Assembly (NCBI GenBank): GCA_023139255.1 | Contig: JAGLNY010000186.1 | Span: 1-11,155 of the forward strand | DNA length: 11,155 nt | Reading direction: 5' to 3' | Origin: Spirochaetales bacterium | GTDB taxonomy: Bacteria; Spirochaetota; Spirochaetia; JABMQR01 | Shown: positions 5,866-11,155 of the stretch, in pieces | Layout: each line of letters starts with the position of its first letter | Numbering within the stretch: position 1 is the stretch's first letter | Notes under the pieces: generated by a model | What the model saw: only the letters and a program-made list of their open reading frames with translations | Database searches by the model: none | Told to the model about the DNA's origin: nothing | Position numbers and translations under genes: made by a program

Positions 5866-7686
5866 ATGAAAGCAGAAGATTTTATAAAAGAGTATACTTC
5901 GGTTCTAATAGCATTTTGCAATAGCGGGGAAGAGCGATACCTGTCTAAGGCGGCTGACATGGGGCAGGAGATGGTGCATGCTGGTATACAAATCGAGGAT
6001 ATCGCTGAAATCCATGAAAAAGCAATCTCTCAACTCGTTAAGGAGTTCCCTGATAAAACACTGATGGATTGCATTCAGTCTATCTCGTTCCCGCTGATGG
6101 AATTGCTGATCGCCTATAGCCTTTACTTACGAGAACAGCACAGTAAGCTCGAACGAGGGTTTGAGGAGCGGGAAAGGTTGATGTTGGCAATTACGCAGGC
6201 AGGGGAGGCTATTGTTATCACCGATAGTAAAGGTACGATTCAGTACGTCAACCCAATCTTTGAACAGATTACAGGTTACAAACCTGAGGAAGCCATTGGC
6301 CGGAACCCGCGTTTTCTCAAGGGCGGCAGGCACGATGACTCATTCTACAAAACAATGTGGGAGACGCTTTTGCGTGGTGATACCTGGAAGGGCCGGTTTT
6401 TCAACAAGAAAAAAGACGACACATTCTATACTGAAGATGCGGTTATTTCCCCGGTGCGGGATGATTCAGGAAGGACGATCAACTATGTGGCAGTTAAGCA
6501 TGATATCACCAAGGAGATAAAAATGGAGGAGCAATTGAGTCAGGCTCTGAGGATGGACTCCATCGGACGGCTGGCAGGAGGGGTGGCCCATGATTTTAAT
6601 AATATGTTGGGAGTTATTCTCGGCTGCACCGAGATTGCCATGGAACAGCTAGACCCGGACAACCCCCTGTATACCCATTTGACAGAAATCCGTATAGCTG
6701 CCGAACGCTCCGCAGATCTCACGCGTCAACTGCTGGCCTTTGCACGCAAGCAGACCATCACCCCAAGGGTGATCGATTTAAACGATACGGTGGCAGGAAT
6801 GCTCCAGATGCTGAGGAGGTTGATTGGTGAGGACATCGATCTTGCATGGCTTCCGGGGAGAAACGTGTGGCCGGTAAAGATGGATCCGTCGCAGGTTGAT
6901 CAGATTATGGCCAACCTGTGTGTTAACGCACGAGATGCTATCGAAGGTGTGGGGAAGGTAACCATCGAGACAGGGAATGTAACCTTCGATGAGGAATACT
7001 GTGCTGCTCATCTGGATTACATCCCCGGTGAGTACGTACAGCTGGCTATGAGCGATGACGGCTGTGGTATGGACAAGGAGACCCAAGACAGGCTTTTTGA
7101 GCCGTTTTTCACTACTAAAGAGCTCGGAGAAGGTACTGGTCTGGGATTATCCACCGTCTACGGCATAGTGAAGCAGAACAACGGCTTTATCAACGTGTAC
7201 AGTGAACCGGGACAAGGGACGACTTTCAAGATATACTTTTCCCGGCATACGGGCAAGGCTGCACAAATGCAGCAGGAAGGTTCGGTAGAACCGGCAAAGC
7301 GCGGATACGAAACCATCCTGCTGGTAGAGGATGAACCGGCGATCCTGAAAATGGTAACCATGATGCTTGAAAGGCAGGGATATACTGTACTTCCTGCCTC
7401 AACACCGAGTGTGGCCATTCAACTGACAGAGGAATACCCCGGTGAGATTCATCTGCTCATGACCGATGTGGTGATGCCTGAGATGAATGGACGGGATCTG
7501 GTCAGGAACATCTTGAACTCTTATCCGAATCTCAAACGCCTGCTTATGTCCGGCTACACAGCTAATGTGATCGCTCATCATGGAGTACTGGATGAGGGAG
7601 TAAACTTCATCCAGAAACCGTTTACGATGAAAGACCTTGCCGCCAAGGTGCGGGATGTGTTGGATGAGGATTTTTCGGTATTGTAA
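5866..7686 (+). CDS. Hybrid histidine kinase: RsbU-type N-terminal domain, PAS, HisKA, HATPase, receiver
   Basis: Likely output of the stressosome. 606 residues from ATG 5866, chosen because GGAGA sits six bases ahead and it follows the RsbX stop by one base; an in-frame upstream ATG at 5803 lies inside the phosphatase gene. Residues 1-~95 resemble the RsbU N-terminal helical domain that binds RsbT (IEDIAEIHEKAISQLVKE, then a helix ending near YLREQH). PAS domain at about 103-216. HisKA with phospho-accepting H242 in GGVAHDFNNML. HATPase with N350/N354, DDGCGM (397-402) and GTGLGLST (423-430). Receiver with D489, phospho-acceptor D534, S562 and K584. All catalytic residues are present. No transmembrane segment is evident, so it should be cytoplasmic. 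Inference: RsbT released from the stressosome binds the N-terminal domain and changes kinase activity, with transfer from H242 to D534 or onward. No Hpt protein or response regulator is encoded nearby. Confidence 0.9.
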   Translation: MKAEDFIKEYTSVLIAFCNSGEERYLSKAADMGQEMVHAGIQIEDIAEIHEKAISQLVKEFPDKTLMDCIQSISFPLMELLIAYSLYLREQHSKLERGFEERERLMLAITQAGEAIVITDSKGTIQYVNPIFEQITGYKPEEAIGRNPRFLKGGRHDDSFYKTMWETLLRGDTWKGRFFNKKKDDTFYTEDAVISPVRDDSGRTINYVAVKHDITKEIKMEEQLSQALRMDSIGRLAGGVAHDFNNMLGVILGCTEIAMEQLDPDNPLYTHLTEIRIAAERSADLTRQLLAFARKQTITPRVIDLNDTVAGMLQMLRRLIGEDIDLAWLPGRNVWPVKMDPSQVDQIMANLCVNARDAIEGVGKVTIETGNVTFDEEYCAAHLDYIPGEYVQLAMSDDGCGMDKETQDRLFEPFFTTKELGEGTGLGLSTVYGIVKQNNGFINVYSEPGQGTTFKIYFSRHTGKAAQMQQEGSVEPAKRGYETILLVEDEPAILKMVTMMLERQGYTVLPASTPSVAIQLTEEYPGEIHLLMTDVVMPEMNGRDLVRNILNSYPNLKRLLMSGYTANVIAHHGVLDEGVNFIQKPFTMKDLAAKVRDVLDEDFSVL

Positions 7687-7687
7687 T

Positions 7688-7728
7688 AAAAAGGGCAAGG
7701 TATCTGACCCCGCTCCGTCTGCCTTTTT
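7688..7728. terminator. Possible bidirectional terminator between convergent genes
   Basis: AAAAAGGGCA (7688-7697) pairs with TGCCTTTTT (7720-7728) with one bulged G, giving a T-run on both strands. It fills the 54-base gap between the convergent kinase and aldolase genes. The stem is short and the loop is about 22 bases, so the assignment is tentative. Confidence 0.4.
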
Positions 7729-7740
7729 CCGCCTCCACGC

Positions 7741-8703
7741 CTATTCGTCGGAAGAACTCTCCGGAGTTGTCATGGTGCGATAGAATTCGGCATACTTGTC
7801 CCGGTTTTCCGGATCCTGCCGTAAAGCGATGGCAATACGCGGATGTTCATTGAGAATACCTGTAATCATATACGGAATCAGGTAACCCCATTCAATTTTT
7901 TTACGCAGGTCAAGAAAGACATCTTCAAAAACCTGAAGTATCGGCTCAAGGCTAAATTTCGGGTTTTTCAGGAAGCTCAGCAGAAGTTCCAGCGGACAAT
8001 TCCCGGCGCCGCGGCCGATGCCCGAGATAGTTGCATCCAGATAGTTGGCACCTTTTCGAATAGCTTCGATAGTATTGGCAAAACCAAGCTGCTGGTTGTT
8101 ATGAGCGTGAATCCCGACGTTTTTAGTTTTCAGGTTATCCTGAAATAGTTTTACCAGATGATGCACACTTTCCGAGAAGAGAAAACCGAAGCTGTCGACG
8201 ATATTTACCGTGGTAACATTAGTTTCGGACTCAATCTGCTGCAATGCTTCGCAAAGCTCAAATTCACCGGCAGTTGAAATTGCCATAATATTAATAAAAG
8301 ACATATATCCCTTGGAATCAATATGATTAGCCAGGGTTATTGCCTTGTCAATGTCCTGAATGTAGGTGGCAACCCTGATGAAGTCCAGAGGGCTCTCTTC
8401 GCAAGGGGCAATATCGTCCTCTTCAACGCGGCCGATATCAACCATTACGCCAAGTTTCATGTTCACCGGCGTATCCTGAATTATTTTGCGGACATCTTCG
8501 TCGGTGGTAAACCGCCATGGCCCGTACACTTTGGGGTCAAACATTTTTGTGGTTGCCCGATAGCCCATCTCCATAAAATCCACACCGGATTGGTTAACGG
8601 CCAGAAATACCTTTCGGACCAATTCGTGAGAAAATTGCCATTTATTGATTAACCCGCCATCACGTATTGTACAATCTGTTACTTTAATCTCTTTCCTGAA
8701 CAT
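7741..8703 (-). CDS. DRE-TIM metallolyase / HMGL-like aldolase-domain protein
   Basis: 320 residues. Family members use a divalent metal in a TIM barrel for C-C bond cleavage or condensation on 2-oxo acids (4-hydroxy-2-oxovalerate aldolase, HMG-CoA lyase, isopropylmalate synthase). Signature residues: D10, R14 and D15 in TDCTIRDGG; D170 in NIVDSFG; H199/H201/N202 in GIHAHNN; and GIGRGAGNCPLE (228-239). The C-terminus lacks a clear DmpG communication domain, and there is no acetaldehyde dehydrogenase partner, so aromatic meta-cleavage is unlikely; the substrate is unknown. ATG at 8703 is preceded by AGGTGA. It is a single-gene transcription unit, convergent with the kinase operon, with its own promoter. 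Related stand-alone proteins are often annotated only as aldolase-domain proteins. Fold and catalytic type secure, function not. Confidence 0.87.
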   Translation of the reverse strand: MFRKEIKVTDCTIRDGGLINKWQFSHELVRKVFLAVNQSGVDFMEMGYRATTKMFDPKVYGPWRFTTDEDVRKIIQDTPVNMKLGVMVDIGRVEEDDIAPCEESPLDFIRVATYIQDIDKAITLANHIDSKGYMSFINIMAISTAGEFELCEALQQIESETNVTTVNIVDSFGFLFSESVHHLVKLFQDNLKTKNVGIHAHNNQQLGFANTIEAIRKGANYLDATISGIGRGAGNCPLELLLSFLKNPKFSLEPILQVFEDVFLDLRKKIEWGYLIPYMITGILNEHPRIAIALRQDPENRDKYAEFYRTMTTPESSSDE

Positions 8704-8753
8704 GTTTTCACCTGCTAATTCATTGATAATCTCTTTCGCTACAGCGATTAGGC

Positions 8754-8782
8754 AATATACAACAGAATAGCCGCGATTGCAA
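8754..8782 (-). promoter_or_regulatory. Sigma70-type promoter for the aldolase-domain gene
   Basis: On the minus strand TTGCAA (8777-8782) and TATATT (8754-8759) are exactly 17 bases apart, matching four and five of six consensus positions. Transcription would begin near 8747, leaving a leader of roughly 45 bases that includes the AGGTGA ribosome binding site. Confidence 0.6.
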
Positions 8783-8838
8783 GCTTTTCAGAGGCAATTG
8801 AAGGCTGGAAGCGGTGCCTGCACCATCCTTGGGCGTGC

Positions 8839-8857
8839 CCGGAACAACCCGTTCCGG
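8839..8857. repeat. Perfect 7-bp inverted repeat
   Basis: CCGGAAC, a five-base loop AACCC, then GTTCCGG. No T-run follows on either strand and it lies upstream of both flanking genes, so it does not look like a terminator. It could be an operator or a chance palindrome. Confidence 0.4.
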
Positions 8858-9031
8858 CTTGTTCTTAGCAGTTTCTTTTGTTGCTGGGCTTTCTCAACTA
8901 CACAACGTAGAAACTTCTCAATGCCGTAAAACCGCAACATCGCAATACTGCAGCATCGCATAGCCGGAGCTTCACTTTCGTACCGCCGCTTTCGTAGCCT
9001 TCGTAATCGCACGTCGTAGCCGCATTAAAAG

Positions 9032-9060
9032 TTGTTGTATTTATATATCTTATATGTTAT
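9032..9060 (+). promoter_or_regulatory. Promoter for the AbiE toxin-antitoxin operon
   Basis: TTGTTG (9032-9037) and TGTTAT (9055-9060) are separated by 17 bases in a very AT-rich stretch. The -10 box ends only nine bases before the ATG at 9070, so the transcript may be leaderless; no Shine-Dalgarno sequence precedes that ATG. AbiEi antitoxins of known systems repress their own promoter; the AT-rich ATATA/TATAT symmetry here could be a site, but is weak. Confidence 0.4.
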
Positions 9061-9069
9061 ATTAATGCA

Positions 9070-9702
9070 ATGAACTATACATCTTTAGTTAAAAAAATTG
9101 GAAACCTTCCCTGCTTTACCACAGGCATGGCAGTTCCCGGGGAGAACCCGGCACAGCTCCGGGTGCAATTAGCACGGTGGACGAAGGACGGGCGGGTAAT
9201 CCGGCTGCGCAGGGGGCTCTACACATTAGCCGAACCCTATTGCAAGCAAAAACCAGACCCGTTTTATCTCGCAAACCAGATCAGGACACCATCATATGTA
9301 AGCCTGCAGACCGCCCTTTCCTGGTATGGGTTAATACCTGAGTATGTGCCTGCAGTCATGAATATTACAACCGGAAGACCAGGCACCTACGAAACACCAT
9401 TGGGAAGATTCGTATACAGGCATATAAAACCGGAACTTTTTACCGGATACCAAACGATTACTCTGGGAAGTGGGTTTGAGACCTTTATTGCACGACCGGA
9501 AAAAGCACTGGTAGATTTGCTCTACCTAACCCCCCAGTCCGATACAAAGTCGTGGCTCAAGGAACTCAGACTGCAGAACTTTGATACTCTTGATACCAGG
9601 ATGGTGAACTATTACCTGAAAGCTCTGGGCAGCCGCAAATCTTCCCGGCTTGAATATCTTCTTGAAGGGCTTTTTTCTGAAGATGAAGGAGGATTTCTGT
9701 GA
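9070..9702 (+). CDS. abiEi: AbiEi-family antitoxin / transcriptional repressor
   Basis: Antitoxin of a type IV AbiE system, which counters the AbiEii nucleotidyltransferase and represses the operon. 210 residues. The N-terminal ~55 residues form the winged helix-turn-helix expected of the family (QLRVQLARWTKDGRVIRLRRGLYTL). The middle and C-terminal part has the usual SYVSLQTALSWYGLIPE (75-91) and RPEKALVDLLYL (142-153). The length fits the family. The start has no visible ribosome binding site, which suits leaderless translation from the adjacent promoter. It overlaps the toxin gene by four bases. The pairing with an AbiEii gene immediately downstream makes the call secure; AbiE loci are known for phage abortive infection and plasmid or island stabilisation. 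Confidence 0.88.
   Translation: MNYTSLVKKIGNLPCFTTGMAVPGENPAQLRVQLARWTKDGRVIRLRRGLYTLAEPYCKQKPDPFYLANQIRTPSYVSLQTALSWYGLIPEYVPAVMNITTGRPGTYETPLGRFVYRHIKPELFTGYQTITLGSGFETFIARPEKALVDLLYLTPQSDTKSWLKELRLQNFDTLDTRMVNYYLKALGSRKSSRLEYLLEGLFSEDEGGFL
9686..9692 (+). promoter_or_regulatory. Ribosome binding site deciding the AbiEii GTG start
   Basis: AAGGAGG within the end of the antitoxin gene lies six bases before GTG at 9699. It supports that non-ATG start and gives the toxin gene its own strong initiation signal besides coupling. Confidence 0.7.
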
Positions 9703-10517
9703 AAGAGTATATCAAACAGCAGATCAAGGATGTCAAAAATACCACAAACACCACCACCACAGCAAAACTTTATGTCAGGGAATACCTGCAGGCACGTTTG
9801 CTGGAAAGCCTGCAGAACAGCAAAGCCTTCTCGTCCTGGGCATTTATTGGTGGTACAGCCTTACGGTTTCTCTTTTCGCTTCCAAGGTTCTCCGAGGATC
9901 TCGACTTTTCTCTCTGCATCCCGGATTCAGACAGCTGTTTTACTGACCATCTTGCAAAAGCAAAACGCATGTTTGAACGCGAGGAATATACCGTGTCTGT
10001 CAGGGCCAAAACCGATAGAGTTGTACAATCCGCTTTTTTTAAGTTCGAAGGACTTTTGTTTGAATTAGGGCTCTCTCCCCATAGGCAAGAGACTATTTCC
10101 ATCAAGGTTGAGCTCGACACACACCCGCCGGAGGGTGCGGGAACTGATACATCCCTGGTGAGAAGGCATGTCATGCTCAGTCTGCTCCATTACGACAAGG
10201 CATCGTTGCTGGCTGGAAAATTGAATGCCATCATGACACGCAGTTACACGAAAGGCCGGGACATCTATGACCTGGTCTGGTATCTCACCGATCCTTCCTG
10301 GCCTGAACCAAATATCCGGATGCTGAACAATGCATTACATCAGTTTGCCCCCGACAATCCTGTTATTAACGAAACCAGCTGGCGCAGGCAAATAGCTTCT
10401 GTCCTCGAGCGTCTCGATTGGAAAGCGGTACGAAACGATGTAAGCCCGTTTTTGGAGAGACAGGAGGAGGTGGAGATGCTGACCCGGGAGGGAGTGTTGA
10501 AGCTGCTTGAATTGTAA
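9699..10517 (+). CDS. abiEii: AbiEii-family nucleotidyltransferase toxin
   Basis: Toxin of the AbiE pair, a DNA polymerase beta-type nucleotidyltransferase; related enzymes (MenT family) block growth by adding nucleotides to tRNA. 272 residues. Motifs: GGTALR (51-56) and RFSEDLDFSL (63-72) with the metal-binding acidic pair, KVELD (136-140) as the third acidic strand, K174 in LAGKLNAIM, and TKGRDIYDLVWYL (184-196) typical of the DUF1814 fold. All conserved residues are present, so it should be active. The start is GTG, sharing GTGA with the antitoxin stop. The N-terminus carries a run of Thr/Asn (NTTNTTTT, 14-21) that is unusual but may be just a linker. No T-rich terminator follows directly. 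Confidence 0.88.
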   Translation: MKEYIKQQIKDVKNTTNTTTTAKLYVREYLQARLLESLQNSKAFSSWAFIGGTALRFLFSLPRFSEDLDFSLCIPDSDSCFTDHLAKAKRMFEREEYTVSVRAKTDRVVQSAFFKFEGLLFELGLSPHRQETISIKVELDTHPPEGAGTDTSLVRRHVMLSLLHYDKASLLAGKLNAIMTRSYTKGRDIYDLVWYLTDPSWPEPNIRMLNNALHQFAPDNPVINETSWRRQIASVLERLDWKAVRNDVSPFLERQEEVEMLTREGVLKLLEL

Positions 10518-10586
10518 AGAAAAACTAAGTTTGTGTGTGCTGTTTTGGTCAAAACGTGATAATCTCTTCCAGTTATCCGGGCGTAT

Positions 10587-10626
10587 CCTTCTAAATGGTT
10601 ACGATACATCGTTCCCATTCAGAAGG
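10587..10626. repeat. Long hairpin I, 19-bp arms
   Basis: The arms 10587-10605 and 10608-10626 pair at 16 of 19 positions around a two-base centre: outer 12 bp with one A/C mismatch, two inner mismatches, then ACGAT/ATCGT. There is no adjacent T-run. It lies 20 bases before hairpin II. Confidence 0.75.
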
Positions 10627-10646
10627 TCGGGCTATGCGGGGGTCTC

Positions 10647-10695
10647 GTCTCTTTTTGCAGGGCGTTTGTTGCACAAATGCCCTGCAAAAAGAGAC
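10647..10695. repeat. Long hairpin II, 23-bp arms with a three-base loop
   Basis: The arms 10647-10669 and 10673-10695 pair at 22 of 23 positions; the single exception is a G-T wobble. The outer 17 bp are perfect. The T5 run lies inside the stem and not after it, so it is not a classical intrinsic terminator, although it may still stop or protect the AbiE transcript. A dispersed palindromic (REP or MITE-like) element is an alternative. Confidence 0.85.
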
Positions 10696-10731
10696 CGCTT
10701 CGCGCCCCTACTATCCCTTACGCAGAAGCGG
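10695..10731. repeat. Third, weaker stem adjoining hairpin II
   Basis: CCGCTTC (10695-10701) and GAAGCGG (10725-10731) are perfectly complementary; GCG/CGC next to the loop extends the stem to about 10 bp with one bulged A. The first base is shared with the end of hairpin II. Confidence 0.5.
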
Positions 10732-10734
10732 AAA

Positions 10735-10755
10735 GTTGGTTTGTTGGTTTGTTGG
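10735..10755. repeat. Short tandem repeat, 8-bp unit
   Basis: GTTGGTTT occurs twice and then as a partial GTTGG, 2.6 copies without mismatch. It is a candidate slippage site. Confidence 0.6.
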
Positions 10756-10810
10756 AAGAAAAACCCCTGATCAACTGTCCCGATTGAGAAATCTTTGATT
10801 CATAATATCC

Positions 10811-10852
10811 TTGACAGAGCGATTATTATTGTATACATTTAAGGTGTATACA
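10811..10852 (+). promoter_or_regulatory. Phd/VapC promoter with twin TGTATACA operator boxes
   Basis: TTGACA (10811-10816) is a perfect -35 box; TACATT (10834-10839), 17 bases on, is the likely -10. The self-palindromic octamer TGTATACA occurs at 10830-10837 and 10845-10852, seven bases apart. The first overlaps the -10 and the second the expected start point. Phd/YefM antitoxins are known to bind palindromic TGTACA-type boxes in their own promoters, so autorepression is expected. Confidence 0.72.
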
Positions 10853-10866
10853 GTGGGGGTCTGATT

Positions 10867-11106
10867 ATGCACACAGTTAGTGCCCGTGAAGCGCGAAAAA
10901 TTTTCAGCAGCTTGCTGGATGAGACGGAACATGGTGCGGTGATTTCCATTACCCGGCGGGGACAGGAAGTTGCCCGTCTCGTTCCGCCTGAATCGGTTGG
11001 AAGCGATGGATTTCCCGATATGGCTGAGTTTCGTAATTCAATTAAAGTAAAAGGGACGCCGACCAGTCAAGTTGTTATTGAGATGCGTGATGAGGAACGT
11101 TATTGA
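10867..11106 (+). CDS. Phd/YefM-family type II antitoxin
   Basis: 79 residues. The N-terminal part MHTVSAREARKIFSSLLDE followed by VISITRRGQEVARLVP is the standard Phd/YefM DNA-binding fold, which dimerises and represses its own operon. The C-terminal ~35 residues should be the flexible toxin-binding segment. GGGGG seven to eight bases before the ATG serves as ribosome binding site. The stop TGA overlaps the next start by one base (TGATG). Phd-type antitoxins pair with Doc, YoeB or PIN-domain toxins; here the next frame begins like VapC. Confidence 0.88.
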   Translation: MHTVSAREARKIFSSLLDETEHGAVISITRRGQEVARLVPPESVGSDGFPDMAEFRNSIKVKGTPTSQVVIEMRDEERY

Positions 11107-11155
11107 TGTTATACCTGGACACAAGTGTACTTGTTGCACTATATATTCCGGAACC
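11106..11155 (+). CDS. VapC-type PIN-domain ribonuclease toxin, 5' fragment
   Basis: Only 16 codons are inside the window: MLYLDTSVLVALYIPE. The LDTS motif with D5 is the first metal-binding acidic residue of PIN-domain RNases, and the spacing to a following LVALY helix is typical of VapC. ATG at 11106 overlaps the antitoxin stop by one base, with GAGGA nine bases ahead. The rest of the gene is beyond the window. The call rests on few residues plus position directly behind a Phd antitoxin. Confidence 0.8.
   Translation, partial: MLYLDTSVLVALYIPE

Larger units (their letters stand above)
8704..9069. other. 366-bp divergent intergenic region with short repeats
   Basis: No gene is evident. The left end holds the aldolase promoter and the right end the AbiEi promoter. 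Between them lie a 7-bp perfect hairpin (CCGGAAC 8839-8845 / GTTCCGG 8851-8857), a small GGTGC/GCACC palindrome (8813-8824), and a cluster of degenerate iterations: CATCGCA at 8938 and 8954, CTTTCGTA at 8975 and 8989, CGTAGCC at 8993 and 9015. A minus-strand frame of 74 codons here has no start signal or recognisable product. Confidence 0.6.
10518..10866. other. 349-bp palindrome-rich intergenic region between two toxin-antitoxin loci
   Basis: No credible gene. A plus-strand frame over 10507-10770 overlaps the toxin end, runs through the hairpins and translates to low-complexity Cys/Trp/Gly-rich residues, so it is rejected. The stretch holds a small GTTTTG/CAAAAC palindrome (10542-10555), two long hairpins (10587-10626 and 10647-10695), a weaker stem (10695-10731), an 8-bp tandem repeat GTTGGTTT (10735-10755), then the Phd promoter and operator. 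Confidence 0.7.

Noticed and set aside
6298..6324. LOV-type blue-light sensor in the PAS domain (GRNPRFLKGG resembles the LOV GRNCRFLQG motif)
   Set aside because: The flavin-linking cysteine is replaced by proline, so a photoactive LOV domain is not supported; the motif is common in ordinary PAS domains.
7741..8703. Aldolase gene as part of an aromatic meta-cleavage pathway
   Set aside because: There is no acetaldehyde dehydrogenase or hydratase neighbour and no clear DmpG communication domain.
10507..10798. Two short plus-strand reading frames after AbiEii
   Set aside because: They run through the palindromes and the 8-bp tandem repeat, lack ribosome binding sites and give Cys/Trp-rich low-complexity translations.

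Overview
The window is about 11.2 kb of chromosomal-type DNA from a Gram-negative bacterium with moderate GC. The gene mix (an Rsb/stressosome module feeding a histidine kinase, AbiE and Phd/VapC toxin-antitoxin pairs, a HepA-like SNF2 ATPase) fits Desulfobacterota, Chlorobi or similar anaerobes. That placement is a guess from gene content; there is no rRNA or other marker gene here. I see no tRNA, rRNA, CRISPR array or transposase gene.

Layout. (1) 1-2381, minus strand: the first ~793 residues of a SNF2-family helicase/ATPase whose C-terminal helicase half lies beyond base 1. (2) 2382-2641: a divergent intergenic region with candidate promoter and operator-like repeats. (3) 2642-7686, plus strand: a tightly packed six-gene stress-signalling operon, in order RsbR (RsbRD type), RsbS, a fused multi-domain RsbT-like kinase, a second RsbT-like kinase, an RsbX-like PP2C phosphatase, and a hybrid histidine kinase with an RsbU-type N-terminal domain. 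Genes overlap or lie 1-2 bases apart throughout. (4) 7741-8703, minus strand: a DRE-TIM metallolyase (HMGL/4-hydroxy-2-oxovalerate aldolase-like), convergent with the operon and driven by its own promoter. (5) 9070-10517, plus strand: an AbiEi antitoxin / AbiEii nucleotidyltransferase toxin pair. (6) 10518-10866: a non-coding stretch with two or three long palindromes, then a Phd-type promoter/operator. (7) 10867-11155, plus strand: a Phd/YefM antitoxin and the first codons of a VapC PIN-domain toxin, cut by the window end.

How the genes should work together. RsbR and RsbS keep their STAS phosphorylation sites (T225 and T257; S56) and should form a stressosome that holds the RsbT-type kinases. 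On stress the kinases phosphorylate RsbS/RsbR and are released, and the RsbX-like phosphatase resets the complex. In Bacillus free RsbT activates RsbU, a PP2C phosphatase. Here the RsbU-like N-terminal domain is attached to a PAS-HisKA-HATPase-receiver hybrid kinase, so the output is probably a phosphorelay rather than sigma-B. No sigma factor, anti-sigma factor or DNA-binding response regulator is present in the window.

Most unusual point: the rsbT-position gene (3896-4864) is a tandem fusion with two complete GHKL kinase domains flanking an internally deleted third copy. With the separate 145-residue RsbT-like gene, the operon encodes three intact RsbT-type ATPase domains and one remnant. 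The region from 9070 onward is an accessory zone carrying two unrelated toxin-antitoxin loci separated by palindrome-rich DNA.
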